In this document: positions 36,608-45,056 of the stretch, one piece after another
Numbering within the stretch: the first letter of the stretch is position 1
Layout of the letters: the number at the start of each line of letters is the position of its first letter
Source: Roseicyclus marinus
Lineage (GTDB): Bacteria > Pseudomonadota > Alphaproteobacteria > Rhodobacterales > Rhodobacteraceae
Assembly: GCF_030163795.1 (NCBI RefSeq)
Contig: NZ_JASJOF010000002.1
Span: 248,001-312,000, forward strand
Length of the DNA stretch: 64,000 nucleotides
Reading direction: 5' to 3'
Notes under the pieces: model-generated
What the model was told of the DNA's origin: nothing
The model's database searches: none
What the model saw: the letters and a program-made list of their open reading frames with translations, nothing else
Translations under genes and position numbers: made by a program

Positions 36608-37195
36608 ATGCGCACAGCCACCATCACCCGCAAGACCAACGAGACCGCGATCGAGATCACGGTGAACCTCGACGGCACGGGACGCCATGACAACCAGACG
36701 GGCGTGGGCTTCTTCGACCACATGCTCGACCAATTGGCCCGCCACGCGCTGATCGACCTGACCATCCGCTGCGAGGGTGACCTGCACATCGACGACCACC
36801 ACAGCGTCGAGGATGTGGGCATCGCGCTGGGTCAGGCGCTGACACAAGCCTTGGGCGACAAGCGCGGCATCCGCCGCTACGGCAGCTTCCACCTCGCCAT
36901 GGATGACGCGCTCCTGCGCGCGGCGCTCGACCTGTCGGGGCGGCCCTATCTGGTCTGGGACGTGGAGTTTCCCACCCAGAAGATCGGCACCTTCGACACC
37001 GGACTGGTGCGCGAATTCTTTCAGGCGCTCTCGACCCATGGCGGCCTCACGCTGCATGTGACGAAACTCGCAGGAATCAACAGCCACCACATCGCCGAGG
37101 CCGCCTTCAAGGCGGTCGCCCGCGCCCTGCGCGAGGCGGTCGAACCCGATCCCCGGCAATCGGATGCCATCCCCTCGACCAAGGGGATGCTCTGA
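36608..37195 (+). CDS. hisB: Imidazoleglycerol-phosphate dehydratase HisB
   Basis: Sixth step of histidine synthesis: dehydrates imidazole glycerol phosphate to imidazole acetol phosphate with Mn. Seen: [34 protein letters not shown] and [12 protein letters not shown], the metal-binding His-rich repeats. Length 195 aa, the monofunctional form without the phosphatase domain of E. coli HisB. Ribosome site GGAGCGG upstream of ATG 36608. Starts the hisBH pair. Confidence 0.97.
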   Translation: MRTATITRKTNETAIEITVNLDGTGRHDNQTGVGFFDHMLDQLARHALIDLTIRCEGDLHIDDHHSVEDVGIALGQALTQALGDKRGIRRYGSFHLAMDDALLRAALDLSGRPYLVWDVEFPTQKIGTFDTGLVREFFQALSTHGGLTLHVTKLAGINSHHIAEAAFKAVARALREAVEPDPRQSDAIPSTKGML

Positions 37196-37199
37196 TCCG

Positions 37200-37838
37200 A
37201 TGACGACGGTCCTGATCGACTACGACTCGGGCAATCTGCATTCCGCCGAGAAAGCGTTCCAGCGCATGGCGGAGGAGGGCGGGCACGGCCCTGTCCTCGT
37301 CACCGCCGACCCCGATGCGGTCGCCCGCGCCGACAGGATCGTCCTGCCCGGCGACGGGGCCTTTCCCGCCTGCCGTCGCGGCCTTCAGGCCATCGACGGG
37401 CTGGAGGAGGCGCTGGTGGAGGCCGTCGAAACCCGCGGCGTGCCCTTTCTGGGCATCTGCGTCGGGATGCAGATGCTGACCTCATGGGGCCGCGAATACG
37501 AGGATGTCCGCGGCTTTGGCTGGATCCCGGGCGAGGTGACGCGCATCACCCCCGCCGATCCGGCGCTAAAGGTTCCGCATATGGGCTGGAACGATCTGGT
37601 GATCGACCAGACCCACCCGGTTCTGGCGGGGATCGAAACCGGCGATCACGCCTATTTCGTCCATTCCTACGCCATGCAGACCACTGAGCCCGCTCATCTT
37701 CTGGCGCATGTCGATTACGGCGGGCCGGTCACGGCCGTCGTGGGCACCCGCAACGTGGTGGGCGCACAATTCCACCCGGAGAAAAGCCAGCGCGCGGGGC
37801 TGCGCCTGATCGCCAATTTCCTCGACTGGCGACCCTGA
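37200..37838 (+). CDS. hisH: Imidazole glycerol phosphate synthase glutaminase subunit HisH
   Basis: Class I glutamine amidotransferase that feeds ammonia to HisF. Seen: LIDYDSGNLHS, nucleophile motif LGICVGMQML (Cys in GICVG), and catalytic His and Glu in FHPEKSQ. Length 212 aa from ATG 37200, 4 bp after the hisB stop. Confidence 0.97.
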   Translation: MTTVLIDYDSGNLHSAEKAFQRMAEEGGHGPVLVTADPDAVARADRIVLPGDGAFPACRRGLQAIDGLEEALVEAVETRGVPFLGICVGMQMLTSWGREYEDVRGFGWIPGEVTRITPADPALKVPHMGWNDLVIDQTHPVLAGIETGDHAYFVHSYAMQTTEPAHLLAHVDYGGPVTAVVGTRNVVGAQFHPEKSQRAGLRLIANFLDWRP

Positions 37839-37866
37839 CGCGCAGCGCGCCCCGCGCGCCTGAGGT

Positions 37867-38265
37867 TCAGTTGACGCGGCTCCAGACACCGCCCTCGCGG
37901 CAGACAGCGCCGCCCATGACGCAGCCCGACACGCTCAAACCATTGCCCGTCCGCTGCAACCGCGACCGGTATTCCCGATCCCGGTCCGGCGAATAGAGCA
38001 TCCCGCGATACTGACCCGGCTCGCCCGTCGGATTTGTGTCCCAGATGATCTGGCGGCCGACATTGTCGCTTTGCATGTTCGCCCCCGACGCGTCGAAGGC
38101 CTGCACCAACGTCCCGCACAGCGCTGCGCCGCATTGGGTGATGCGAATGATGCCGGTGTTGCCGTTGTCGTCTGGCGCGGTGCGCCAATCCCCGATCAAC
38201 TCGTCCGCCATGGCGCTGCCCGCCATCGACAGGGCCGCAACGACGCCCAGAATGATCTTACGCAC
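37867..38265 (-). CDS. DUF2147 family secreted protein
   Basis: A 132-aa protein with a clear signal peptide ([20 protein letters not shown], cleavage after AMA), then the DUF2147 domain: [19 protein letters not shown], a [10 protein letters not shown] pair and a C-terminal [14 protein letters not shown] pair, so four Cys that may form two disulfides in the periplasm. Function unknown. Starts with GTG at 38265 after a strong GGAGGAG. It is inserted on the opposite strand between hisH and hisA. Confidence 0.85.
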   Translation of the reverse strand: MRKIILGVVAALSMAGSAMADELIGDWRTAPDDNGNTGIIRITQCGAALCGTLVQAFDASGANMQSDNVGRQIIWDTNPTGEPGQYRGMLYSPDRDREYRSRLQRTGNGLSVSGCVMGGAVCREGGVWSRVN

Positions 38266-38411
38266 GGTGTTTCTCCTCCCATGGACCCGTGGCGCAAACC
38301 TGCGAAAAGCGCCCGCATCTTGTCCAGCGTGACGTTGCGAAACGGCCCGCCCTTGCCCCTTCCCCCGCGCTTTGCCAAAAGCGCCGGGAATTGCAGCGAA
38401 AGGCCTACCCG

Positions 38412-39128
38412 ATGATCCTCTACCCCGCCATCGACCTCAAGGATGGTCAGGCCGTCCGGCTCCTGCGCGGCGCGATGGATCAGGCGACCGTCTTCAACAC
38501 CGATCCGGCCGCACAGGCGCGCGCCTTTCAGGATGCGGGATGCCACTGGCTCCACCTCGTCGACCTGAATGGGGCCTTCGCAGGCCAGCCGGTGAACGGT
38601 GCCGCGGTCGAGGCGATCCTCGCCGCCACCTCCGTCCCCGCCCAGCTCGGCGGCGGCATCCGCGACATGGCGACGATCGAAGGCTGGCTTTCGCGCGGCA
38701 TCGCCCGCGTCATCCTCGGCACGGTCGCCGTCGAAAACCCCGATCTCGTGCGGCAGGCCGCGCGCGCCTTTCCCGGTCAGGTCGCCGTCGGCATCGACGC
38801 CCGCAAAGGCCGCGTCGCCACCAAGGGCTGGGCCGAGGAAACCGACGTGATGGTCACCGACCTCGCCCACGCCTTCGAGGATGCGGGGGTCGCGGCCATC
38901 ATCTACACCGATATCGACCGCGACGGCGCGATGGGCGGCCCCAACATCGCAGCCACCGCCGATCTCGCGCGCGCCACCTCCATCCCCGTCATCGCCAGCG
39001 GTGGCGTCTCGTCGCTTGCCGATCTCATCGCCCTGCGCGACACCGGCGTCATCGCGGGCGCGATCTCGGGCCGCGCGCTCTACGACGGGGCCCTCGATCT
39101 GGCCGAGGCGCTGGCGACGCTGGCCTGA
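38412..39128 (+). CDS. hisA: ProFAR isomerase HisA
   Basis: Isomerises ProFAR to PRFAR in histidine synthesis. TIM barrel with [17 protein letters not shown] at the N-terminus (catalytic Asp in AIDLKDG), the phosphate-binding GGGIRD, and [15 protein letters not shown] in the second half. Length 238 aa from ATG 38412; the frame to 38289 is read-through from the gap after DUF2147. Confidence 0.97.
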   Translation: MILYPAIDLKDGQAVRLLRGAMDQATVFNTDPAAQARAFQDAGCHWLHLVDLNGAFAGQPVNGAAVEAILAATSVPAQLGGGIRDMATIEGWLSRGIARVILGTVAVENPDLVRQAARAFPGQVAVGIDARKGRVATKGWAEETDVMVTDLAHAFEDAGVAAIIYTDIDRDGAMGGPNIAATADLARATSIPVIASGGVSSLADLIALRDTGVIAGAISGRALYDGALDLAEALATLA

Positions 39129-39203
39129 TCCTTCATCTTCCCCCAAATACGGACGGCAGAACGCCACCTTCCCTCACCCCCGCCAATCGGCTAGGCAGCT
39201 TCC

Positions 39204-39965
<762 letters not shown>

Positions 39966-39973
39966 GGCCGACC

Positions 39974-40288
39974 ATGAGCGACGACACCCTCTCCCGGCTC
40001 GCCGCCACCATCGCCGCGCGCAAGGGCGCCGATCCGGACACCTCCTGGACCGCGAAACTCCTGTCCAAAGGCCCCGAGAAAGCGGCCGAGAAATTCGGCG
40101 AGGAAGCCGTGGAGGCCATCATCGAAGCCGTGAAGGGCGACCGCGACCGCCTGACGGCGGAGGCCGCGGATGTCCTCTACCACCTCCTCGTCATGCTCGC
40201 CGCCCGCGACGTGACGCTCGACGATGTGCTGGCGGAACTCGACCGGCGGCAGGGCCAATCCGGCATCGCCGAAAAAGCCGCCCGCTAA
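39974..40288 (+). CDS. hisE: Phosphoribosyl-ATP pyrophosphatase HisE
   Basis: Hydrolyses PR-ATP to PR-AMP. A 104-aa all-alpha MazG-like protein: [24 protein letters not shown] and [16 protein letters not shown], the metal-binding EExxE and ExxD helices. It ends the his gene group; the phased palindromes begin 2 bp after its stop. Confidence 0.96.
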   Translation: MSDDTLSRLAATIAARKGADPDTSWTAKLLSKGPEKAAEKFGEEAVEAIIEAVKGDRDRLTAEAADVLYHLLVMLAARDVTLDDVLAELDRRQGQSGIAEKAAR

Positions 40289-40290
40289 GC

Positions 40291-40356
40291 CGAAAAACTC
40301 GAGTTTTTCGTCCGGGAAAACTGCAGTTTTCCCATCCGGAAATCTGCAGATTTCCG
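40291..40356. repeat. Array of three perfect 20-bp palindromes with 23-bp period
   Basis: 40291-40310 CGAAAAACTCGAGTTTTTCG, 40314-40333 GGGAAAACTGCAGTTTTCCC, 40337-40356 CGGAAATCTGCAGATTTCCG. Each is an exact inverted repeat without a spacer, and the centres are exactly 23 bp apart (40300.5, 40323.5, 40346.5). They lie between convergent hisE and the CoA-binding gene. They may work as a two-way terminator, as an extragenic palindrome family, or as a protein-binding array. Confidence 0.95.
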
Positions 40357-40363
40357 CCCACCT

Positions 40364-40837
40364 TCACAGCTTCGACGAAATGATCCCCGTGGCGAACCCG
40401 CCCATCCTGAGCTCGCCAAACAGTCGCTGATACTCGATCTTGGGGCAGCGGTTCTGGATCACCGTGATCCCCTCCGCCTCCGCGCGTGCCGCAGCCTCCG
40501 CATGGGTCACGCCGATCTGCATCCAGATGACCTTGGGCCGATGCGCCAGCGCCAGCGCCTCCTCGACGATCTCGGGCACCGCCTCGGGCTTGCGGAAAAT
40601 GTCGACCACGTCGACAGGCTCGGTCACATCCGCCAGCCGCGCCTTGACCTCCACGCCCCACAACGTCGTGCCCGCCTGCCCCGGATTGACCGGCACCACG
40701 CGGTAGCCCTTCAGCGTCAGGTACCGCCCCACGTAATGGCTCGGCCGCACCGGGTTGGGCGACACGCCGATACAGGCGAAAACGCGCGATGTGCGCAGGA
40801 TCTTGCGAAGCAGATCGTCGGAGGGTGTCTCTGTCAT
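40364..40837 (-). CDS. CoA-binding domain protein (YccU family)
   Basis: A 157-aa Rossmann-fold protein of the CoA_binding_2 family: IGVSPNPVRPSHYVGRYL near the N-terminus, RVVPVNPG, DVVDIFRKPEAVPEI, VIWMQIGV and a C-terminal VIQNRCPKIE. The CoA-ligase-like fold is conserved but no enzyme activity is known for single-domain members. Stop at 40364, just past the palindrome array. Confidence 0.88.
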   Translation of the reverse strand: MTETPSDDLLRKILRTSRVFACIGVSPNPVRPSHYVGRYLTLKGYRVVPVNPGQAGTTLWGVEVKARLADVTEPVDVVDIFRKPEAVPEIVEEALALAHRPKVIWMQIGVTHAEAAARAEAEGITVIQNRCPKIEYQRLFGELRMGGFATGIISSKL

Positions 40838-40867
40838 GACGCGACACTGCCACAGCCCGCGCCCAAG

Positions 40868-40901
40868 AAAAAGCGCCCGCAGCCATCAAGGGCGCGGGCG
40901 C
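40868..40901 (-). terminator. Probable terminator for the YHS-domain gene
   Basis: Stem GCGCCCGC (40873-40880) with GCGGGCGC (40894-40901), followed on the minus strand by TTTTTC. About 120 nt after the 41020 stop. The rest of 40838-41019 shows no gene. Confidence 0.5.
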
Positions 40902-41019
40902 AAGTCACGGAACGAGGGACAGTGATGGACGCAAGGTGTTCCGAACCAGGCGTCATGAGATGCATATGGGCCACAGCCTGACGGATTAAAGAAATCCTAC
41001 GAAAACGTGATCCGACCGC

Positions 41020-41475
41020 TCAGCCAAGGATCGCGGGCCAATTCGCCTCGCCCGCGGCGATCACATCGGGCAACTCGGCGCTCCACAAACGCCGCGCGCG
41101 CAGGCTCGCGTTCAGGAACAAACGCCCTTCGTGGATCGACCAGGCTTCGGGGATCGTCGGCGCAAGATAGCCACGCGACGCCGCAAAGGCGCAATAACCG
41201 CCAAAGGCCGGGGCATGGCGCTCGGGCTCTGCGGCAAAGGTCGCGCGATTGGCCTCCGACGCGAACAGCCACCGCGCCCCGTTCCAGTCATGGCCGATGT
41301 CCGGGTTGCCGGGCACGGGCCCCTGCTCGGCGAAATAAGCGACCGGGTCGATCCCGTGGATCGCGACGCCTCGGGGCTGGAACACCATCGGCTCGGCTGC
41401 ACGCGCCGGACGCGCCAGCACAAGGCCCGCCGGGGCAAGGGCAAGAAACCCGACAATCATGCGACGGCTCGGCAT
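41020..41475 (-). CDS. YHS domain-containing secreted protein
   Basis: A 151-aa protein with an N-terminal export signal (SRRMIVGFLALAPAGLVLA, signal end near ARA; the SRR start resembles a Tat-like n-region) and a YHS-type domain: GIDPVAYFAEQGPVPG, WNGARWLFASEANRATFAAEPERHAPAFGGYCAFA. The single Cys in GGYCAFA and the His/Tyr residues suggest metal binding, common in YHS proteins. Function unknown. Confidence 0.82.
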   Translation of the reverse strand: MPSRRMIVGFLALAPAGLVLARPARAAEPMVFQPRGVAIHGIDPVAYFAEQGPVPGNPDIGHDWNGARWLFASEANRATFAAEPERHAPAFGGYCAFAASRGYLAPTIPEAWSIHEGRLFLNASLRARRLWSAELPDVIAAGEANWPAILG

Positions 41476-41600
41476 GGGCGCGCCCTCCCTGGATCACTCT
41501 TGATCCGCAGCTTGCCAGACAAGCCGCAGCCCCGAAAGATCCCCCACGAAACCGTGACGCCGCTTGATGTTGGCCGTGACCTTGGCCCGCACCCCGGACC

Positions 41601-41924
41601 TCAGTCGAAGATCTCTTCCACCACGTCCTCGACCATGTCCCAAACCTCGCCCAATGCGCGCTTCCACAGCGATTTCCTGCGCTTGACCGGGCGGGGCGGC
41701 AGGCGATCTTGCGGCATCGGGGGCAGGGGCGCACCATGGGGCGCGCGCGCCCGCGGGCTGGGCTTCTTGGGATGGGCCGGATCGGGGGCTTTCAGCCATT
41801 TCATCTCGTGAAGCGGCGCACCGCACGACCCACAGGCCAATTCATGCCCGCCCCGCGCCGTCAGCTGCAGCGCCTGCCGCATCCCGCAATAGGAACAGGT
41901 GGCGATCTTGGTGGAATGGGGCAT
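41601..41924 (-). CDS. Zinc-ribbon protein, conserved in Rhodobacteraceae
   Basis: A 107-aa protein with two CxxC knuckles in the N-terminal third (CSYCGM and CGSCGA, about 19 residues apart), then a Pro/Arg-rich linker and an acidic C-terminal helix (LGEVWDMVEDVVEEIFD). The zinc ribbon is clear, the function is not. Ten bp after rlmB on the same strand, so co-transcribed. Confidence 0.75.
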   Translation of the reverse strand: MPHSTKIATCSYCGMRQALQLTARGGHELACGSCGAPLHEMKWLKAPDPAHPKKPSPRARAPHGAPLPPMPQDRLPPRPVKRRKSLWKRALGEVWDMVEDVVEEIFD

Positions 41925-41934
41925 CGGCCCTCCC

Positions 41935-42717
41935 CTACAGGTTTCTCACCGCATATAGGGACACTGCCGCCGCGTTCGAGACGTTGAGCGACCCGAAAGC
42001 CCCCGTTGCCGGGATCCGCACCAGATGGTCGCACAATTCGCGCGTGCGCGCCCGAAGCCCCGGCCCCTCCGCGCCCAGAACCAGCGCCACGGGCCGATCC
42101 GTCAAGGTCGCGGCCACGGCACCGATCTCCGCCTCTCCCTCGCCATCCAGCCCCAAGACGACATAGCCCATGTCCTTCAGGGCCTCGATCGCATTGCCAA
42201 GGTTCTGCACCCGCAGATAGGGTTGACGCTCCAGCGCGCCGCTCGCCGTCTTGGCCAAGGCACCCGTCTCCGGCGCGGCATGGCGGGCGGGCGCGACCAC
42301 GGCGCGCGCCCCGAACACCTCGGCCGACCGCAGAATGGCGCCCACGTTATGCGGATCGGTCACTTGGTCGAGCAGCACCAAACGTGGCGCCGCCCCGCCA
42401 TCGCCCAACGCCACATCCTCCAACCGCCCCCAATCCAGCGGCTTGACCTCCAGCGCAGCACCCTGATGGACCGATCCGGGGTCCAGCGGTGCGGTGAACT
42501 TGCGCGGATCCGCGATCTCGGGCTCAAGTCCCCCGACCGCGATGGCGTCATGCAGCTTGTCCTCGGCATTCTTGGTCAGCACGAGCCGTAACTTGACGCG
42601 CGCGGGGTTCATCAGCGCATCACGCACTGCATGCAGACCGAAGAGCCACACGGTCTCCGCCGCCGCTGCCCGCCGCCCGCGTTCTTTCTCGATGACCCAG
42701 CTCGGTTTCTTCGCCAC
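41935..42717 (-). CDS. rlmB: 23S rRNA 2'-O-methyltransferase RlmB (TrmH/SpoU family)
   Basis: SPOUT-class enzyme predicted to 2'-O-methylate G2251 of 23S rRNA. Seen: N-terminal substrate-binding domain (VWLFGLHAVRDALMNP), DQVTDPHNVGAILRSAEVFGA (motif 1), LVLGAEGPGLR (motif 2) and GSLNVSNAAAVSLYAV (motif 3, the knot). Length 260 aa. Other TrmH-family members are possible; the N-terminal domain favours RlmB. Divergent from tRNA-Tyr. Confidence 0.9.
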   Translation of the reverse strand: MAKKPSWVIEKERGRRAAAAETVWLFGLHAVRDALMNPARVKLRLVLTKNAEDKLHDAIAVGGLEPEIADPRKFTAPLDPGSVHQGAALEVKPLDWGRLEDVALGDGGAAPRLVLLDQVTDPHNVGAILRSAEVFGARAVVAPARHAAPETGALAKTASGALERQPYLRVQNLGNAIEALKDMGYVVLGLDGEGEAEIGAVAATLTDRPVALVLGAEGPGLRARTRELCDHLVRIPATGAFGSLNVSNAAAVSLYAVRNL

Positions 42718-42816
42718 GCGCCCTCTCCCGGCCCCGCTTCATTCCTCCGGGTTACGCGCGCCGCCCCCGCTTGCCAAGGCCCACCGCGCGCCGCGTTTCC
42801 CGGCGGTGTTTTCCGG

Positions 42817-42845
42817 TTGACGGCTCCAGCCCCCCCGATTATCCA
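42817..42845 (+). promoter_or_regulatory. Candidate promoter of tRNA-Tyr
   Basis: TTGACG at 42817-42822 and TATCCA at 42840-42845, spacer 17 bp, 11 bp before the tRNA. The -35 box is strong and the -10 box weak. Confidence 0.55.
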
Positions 42846-42856
42846 GCGCTCGCGTC

Positions 42857-42940
42857 GGGCGACGTGCTGCAAGGTGCGGCAGCGGACTGTAACTCCGCCG
42901 GGGAGACCCATGCCTGGTTCGATTCCAGGGTCGCCCACCA
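42857..42940 (+). tRNA. tRNA-Tyr (anticodon GTA)
   Basis: Acceptor GGGCGAC with GTCGCCC, anticodon stem GCGGA/TCCGC with GTA at 42889-42891, a 14-nt class II variable arm with GGG-GAGA-CCC, T-arm CCTGG-TTCGATT-CCAGG, discriminator A and encoded CCA. The D-arm is short and position 8 is G rather than the nearly universal U. The 283 bp after it (42941-43223) hold no gene, only the dyad AACACA-N15-TGTGTT at 43173-43199. Confidence 0.85.
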
Positions 42941-43223
42941 TTCCCCCCCAAGCATCGTCTCTTGCCTCGCTGCCCGCCCGCGCCCGTCGAATCGACGTCG
43001 GCCATCGGGCCCGTCCCGGTGCCGGTTTTTTGGCGCCGGGGCCCTGCCCCGCCTGACCATGGCCATTGCATTTTTGCCGCATCGCCCCGGTCAGCACCTG
43101 TTTTTTCAGCCAATTCTCTACAACCGGCCCACACCCTCCCTCTGTCGCTTGCCCAATGGGCATCCGCGCCCTAACACAATCCCTGTAGTGTCCTGTGTTG
43201 TTTGTGTGTGTGCGGGTTCGCGT

Positions 43224-43901
43224 ATGTCCTATGTGCCCAAGGTCGATGGCTTTCGTGCGCCGCCTGTTGCGACGCCAATCCGCCGCCCCATCGTCGTCGT
43301 CCGCCGTGACAGCCATCTGCAAACTTGGTTAAAACGCGCCTTCGACCTCGGCTTCAGCACCGTGGTGCTGCTTCCCGCCCTGATCGTCGTGGCCTGCGTC
43401 CTTTTGGCGGTGAACCCGTTCCTGAACCCCGGCCCGCTCTTTTACGCGCAAAAGCGGATGGGGCGGGGCTGCAAACCCTTCCGCGCCTACAAGTTCCGGA
43501 CGATGGATGTCCGCCCGCGCGGCATCCGCGGCCCCGACGACCCGATCGAGATCCACCGCATCCGCCCCGTGGGAAACCTGTTGCGCAAATCCCGCTTCGA
43601 CGAATTGCCCCAGATCCTCAACGTCTACCGCGGCGAGATGAGCCTGATCGGCCCCCGCCCCGATTACTTCCGCCACGCCAGCCGCTACCTGCACACCATC
43701 CCCGGCTACCGCGAACGCCACGCCGTTTTGCCCGGCATCAGCGGGCTGTCGCAGGTGCGCCACGGCTATGCCGCCGGACATTTCGCCACCCGCCTCAAGA
43801 CGCGGACAGATCTGGAATATATTCGCCACGGCTGTTTCCGGCTCGACATGTGGATTGTCTGGCGCACCATGGTTACGGTCTTCCGTATGCGCGGCGCGTG
43901 A
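43224..43901 (+). CDS. Bacterial sugar transferase (exopolysaccharide priming type)
   Basis: A 225-aa member of the ExoY/WcaJ-C sugar transferase family, which transfers a sugar-1-phosphate to undecaprenyl phosphate to begin exopolysaccharide repeat units. Seen: one hydrophobic segment at about residues 43-63, then KRMGRGCKPFRAYKFRTMD, LRKSRFDELPQILNVYRGEMSLIGPRPD and LPGISGLSQVRHGY, the catalytic core. Start ATG 43224; the frame opens earlier (42771) only by reading through tRNA-Tyr. Followed 68 bp later by the 340-aa gene. Confidence 0.92.
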   Translation: MSYVPKVDGFRAPPVATPIRRPIVVVRRDSHLQTWLKRAFDLGFSTVVLLPALIVVACVLLAVNPFLNPGPLFYAQKRMGRGCKPFRAYKFRTMDVRPRGIRGPDDPIEIHRIRPVGNLLRKSRFDELPQILNVYRGEMSLIGPRPDYFRHASRYLHTIPGYRERHAVLPGISGLSQVRHGYAAGHFATRLKTRTDLEYIRHGCFRLDMWIVWRTMVTVFRMRGA

Positions 43902-43969
43902 TCGGGCTGGCATCCGCCCCCTGCTGAGGCTAGCGTCCTCCGGGTAACGATCCCGGTGACCTTGCCCCC

Positions 43970-44992
43970 ATGCCCTCGCGCGACCCGCTCCAGACGACCC
44001 CCGCCCACGGCCCCTTCAACGTGGTCATCGTCGCCCAGGCCGGTCGCCTCGAATACGAGGCGCTGCTTTTCGCCGCCTCCTTCCGGGCCTTCAATCCAGA
44101 TTTCGCCGGGCGCTTCCTGATCGCCGAACCCCAGCCGGGTCACCGCTGGCCCCGCGATCCGCGCATCGCCAATGCGGATCTGCGCGCCATGCTGACCGGC
44201 GATTTCGGCGCGGAAATCCTGCCCTTCGAAAGCCGTCATTTCGGCGACAGCTACCCCTATGGCAACAAGATCGAGATGCTCTCGGCGCTTCCCGCCGATG
44301 AACCCTTCGTCTTCTTCGACACCGACACGCTGATCACCGGCGACCTGACGCAGGTGCCGTTCGATTTCGACCGCCCCTCGGCCTCTTCCCGCGTCGAAGG
44401 CACCTGGCCCGAGATCCAGCTCTACGGCCCCGGCTATACCGCGACATGGAAAGCGCTCTACGACCGCTTCGGCCTCGATTTCGACGCCTCGCTCGACCTG
44501 TCGCAGCCTGATGAATACTGGCGCCGCTACCTCTATTTCAACGCGGGCTTCTTCTACTACCGCGACCCGGCCGAATTCGGGCGGCGTTTCCTCGACTACG
44601 CCCTGTCCATCCGCGACGACCCTCCGCCCGAATTGGTCTGCCAATCGCTCGATCCGTGGCTCGACCAGATCGCCCTGCCGCTGGTGATCCATGGCCTTGG
44701 CGGCGGGCGCGACGCCTTGCCCCCGGGCTATCTCGACGGCAGCCATTCGTGCCATTACCGCGTCCTGCCGCTGGCCTATGCCCGCGAGGATCAGCGCGTG
44801 ATCGATGTACTGGAACAGGTCAGCGCCCCCAACAAGATCAAGAAGATCCTCAAGGGCCACGAGCCCATCAAACGCATGATCTACCAAGGCAAGGGCGCCA
44901 AGGCCCGCGCGCTCTTCGACCGGGCCAACCTGCCCCGCCGCGAACAGGTGATCCGCAACACGCTCAAGCGCGAGAAACTCTGGCTCCGCTGA
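43970..44992 (+). CDS. Conserved protein with a DxD glycosyltransferase-like motif
   Basis: A 340-aa soluble protein I recognise only as a Rhodobacteraceae-type hypothetical. Visible: a Rossmann-like start (FNVVIVAQAGRLEYEALLFAASF), SYPYGNKIEMLSAL, and FVFFDTDTLITGDL at residues 113-126, where D-T-D follows a beta strand as in GT-A glycosyltransferases; later YFNAGFFYYRDP, matching the acceptor-side strand of GT8-like enzymes. The basic C-terminus (KIKKILKGHEPIKRM) may contact membrane or polysaccharide. Its place behind the priming sugar transferase supports a role in surface glycans; this is inference. Confidence 0.7.
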   Translation: MPSRDPLQTTPAHGPFNVVIVAQAGRLEYEALLFAASFRAFNPDFAGRFLIAEPQPGHRWPRDPRIANADLRAMLTGDFGAEILPFESRHFGDSYPYGNKIEMLSALPADEPFVFFDTDTLITGDLTQVPFDFDRPSASSRVEGTWPEIQLYGPGYTATWKALYDRFGLDFDASLDLSQPDEYWRRYLYFNAGFFYYRDPAEFGRRFLDYALSIRDDPPPELVCQSLDPWLDQIALPLVIHGLGGGRDALPPGYLDGSHSCHYRVLPLAYAREDQRVIDVLEQVSAPNKIKKILKGHEPIKRMIYQGKGAKARALFDRANLPRREQVIRNTLKREKLWLR

Positions 44993-45006
44993 CATCACCC
45001 TCAAAC

Positions 45007-45036
45007 GAAAACGGCCCCGCCCATGGGGCGAGGCCG
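45007..45036 (-). terminator. Terminator of clpX (convergent region)
   Basis: Stem CGGCC/GGCCG (45012-45016 with 45032-45036) with an inner CGCC/GGCG, followed on the minus strand by GTTTTCGTTTG. 21 nt after the clpX stop. Confidence 0.65.
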
Positions 45037-45056
45037 CTTGCAATCCTGGTGAAATC

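Noticed and set aside
37867-38265. DUF2147 gene between hisH and hisA as a possible foreign insertion
   Set aside because: No repeats, transposase remnants or composition change around it; an opposite-strand gene within a his region is not by itself evidence of transfer.
40925-40981. 18-codon plus-strand ORF (MDARCSEPGVMRCIWATA) after the CoA-binding gene
   Set aside because: Weak ribosome site, no coupling to a following gene and no leader-peptide features such as a codon run.
42631-43056. Plus- and minus-strand frames around tRNA-Tyr
   Set aside because: They overlap the tRNA and the rlmB start; no domain.
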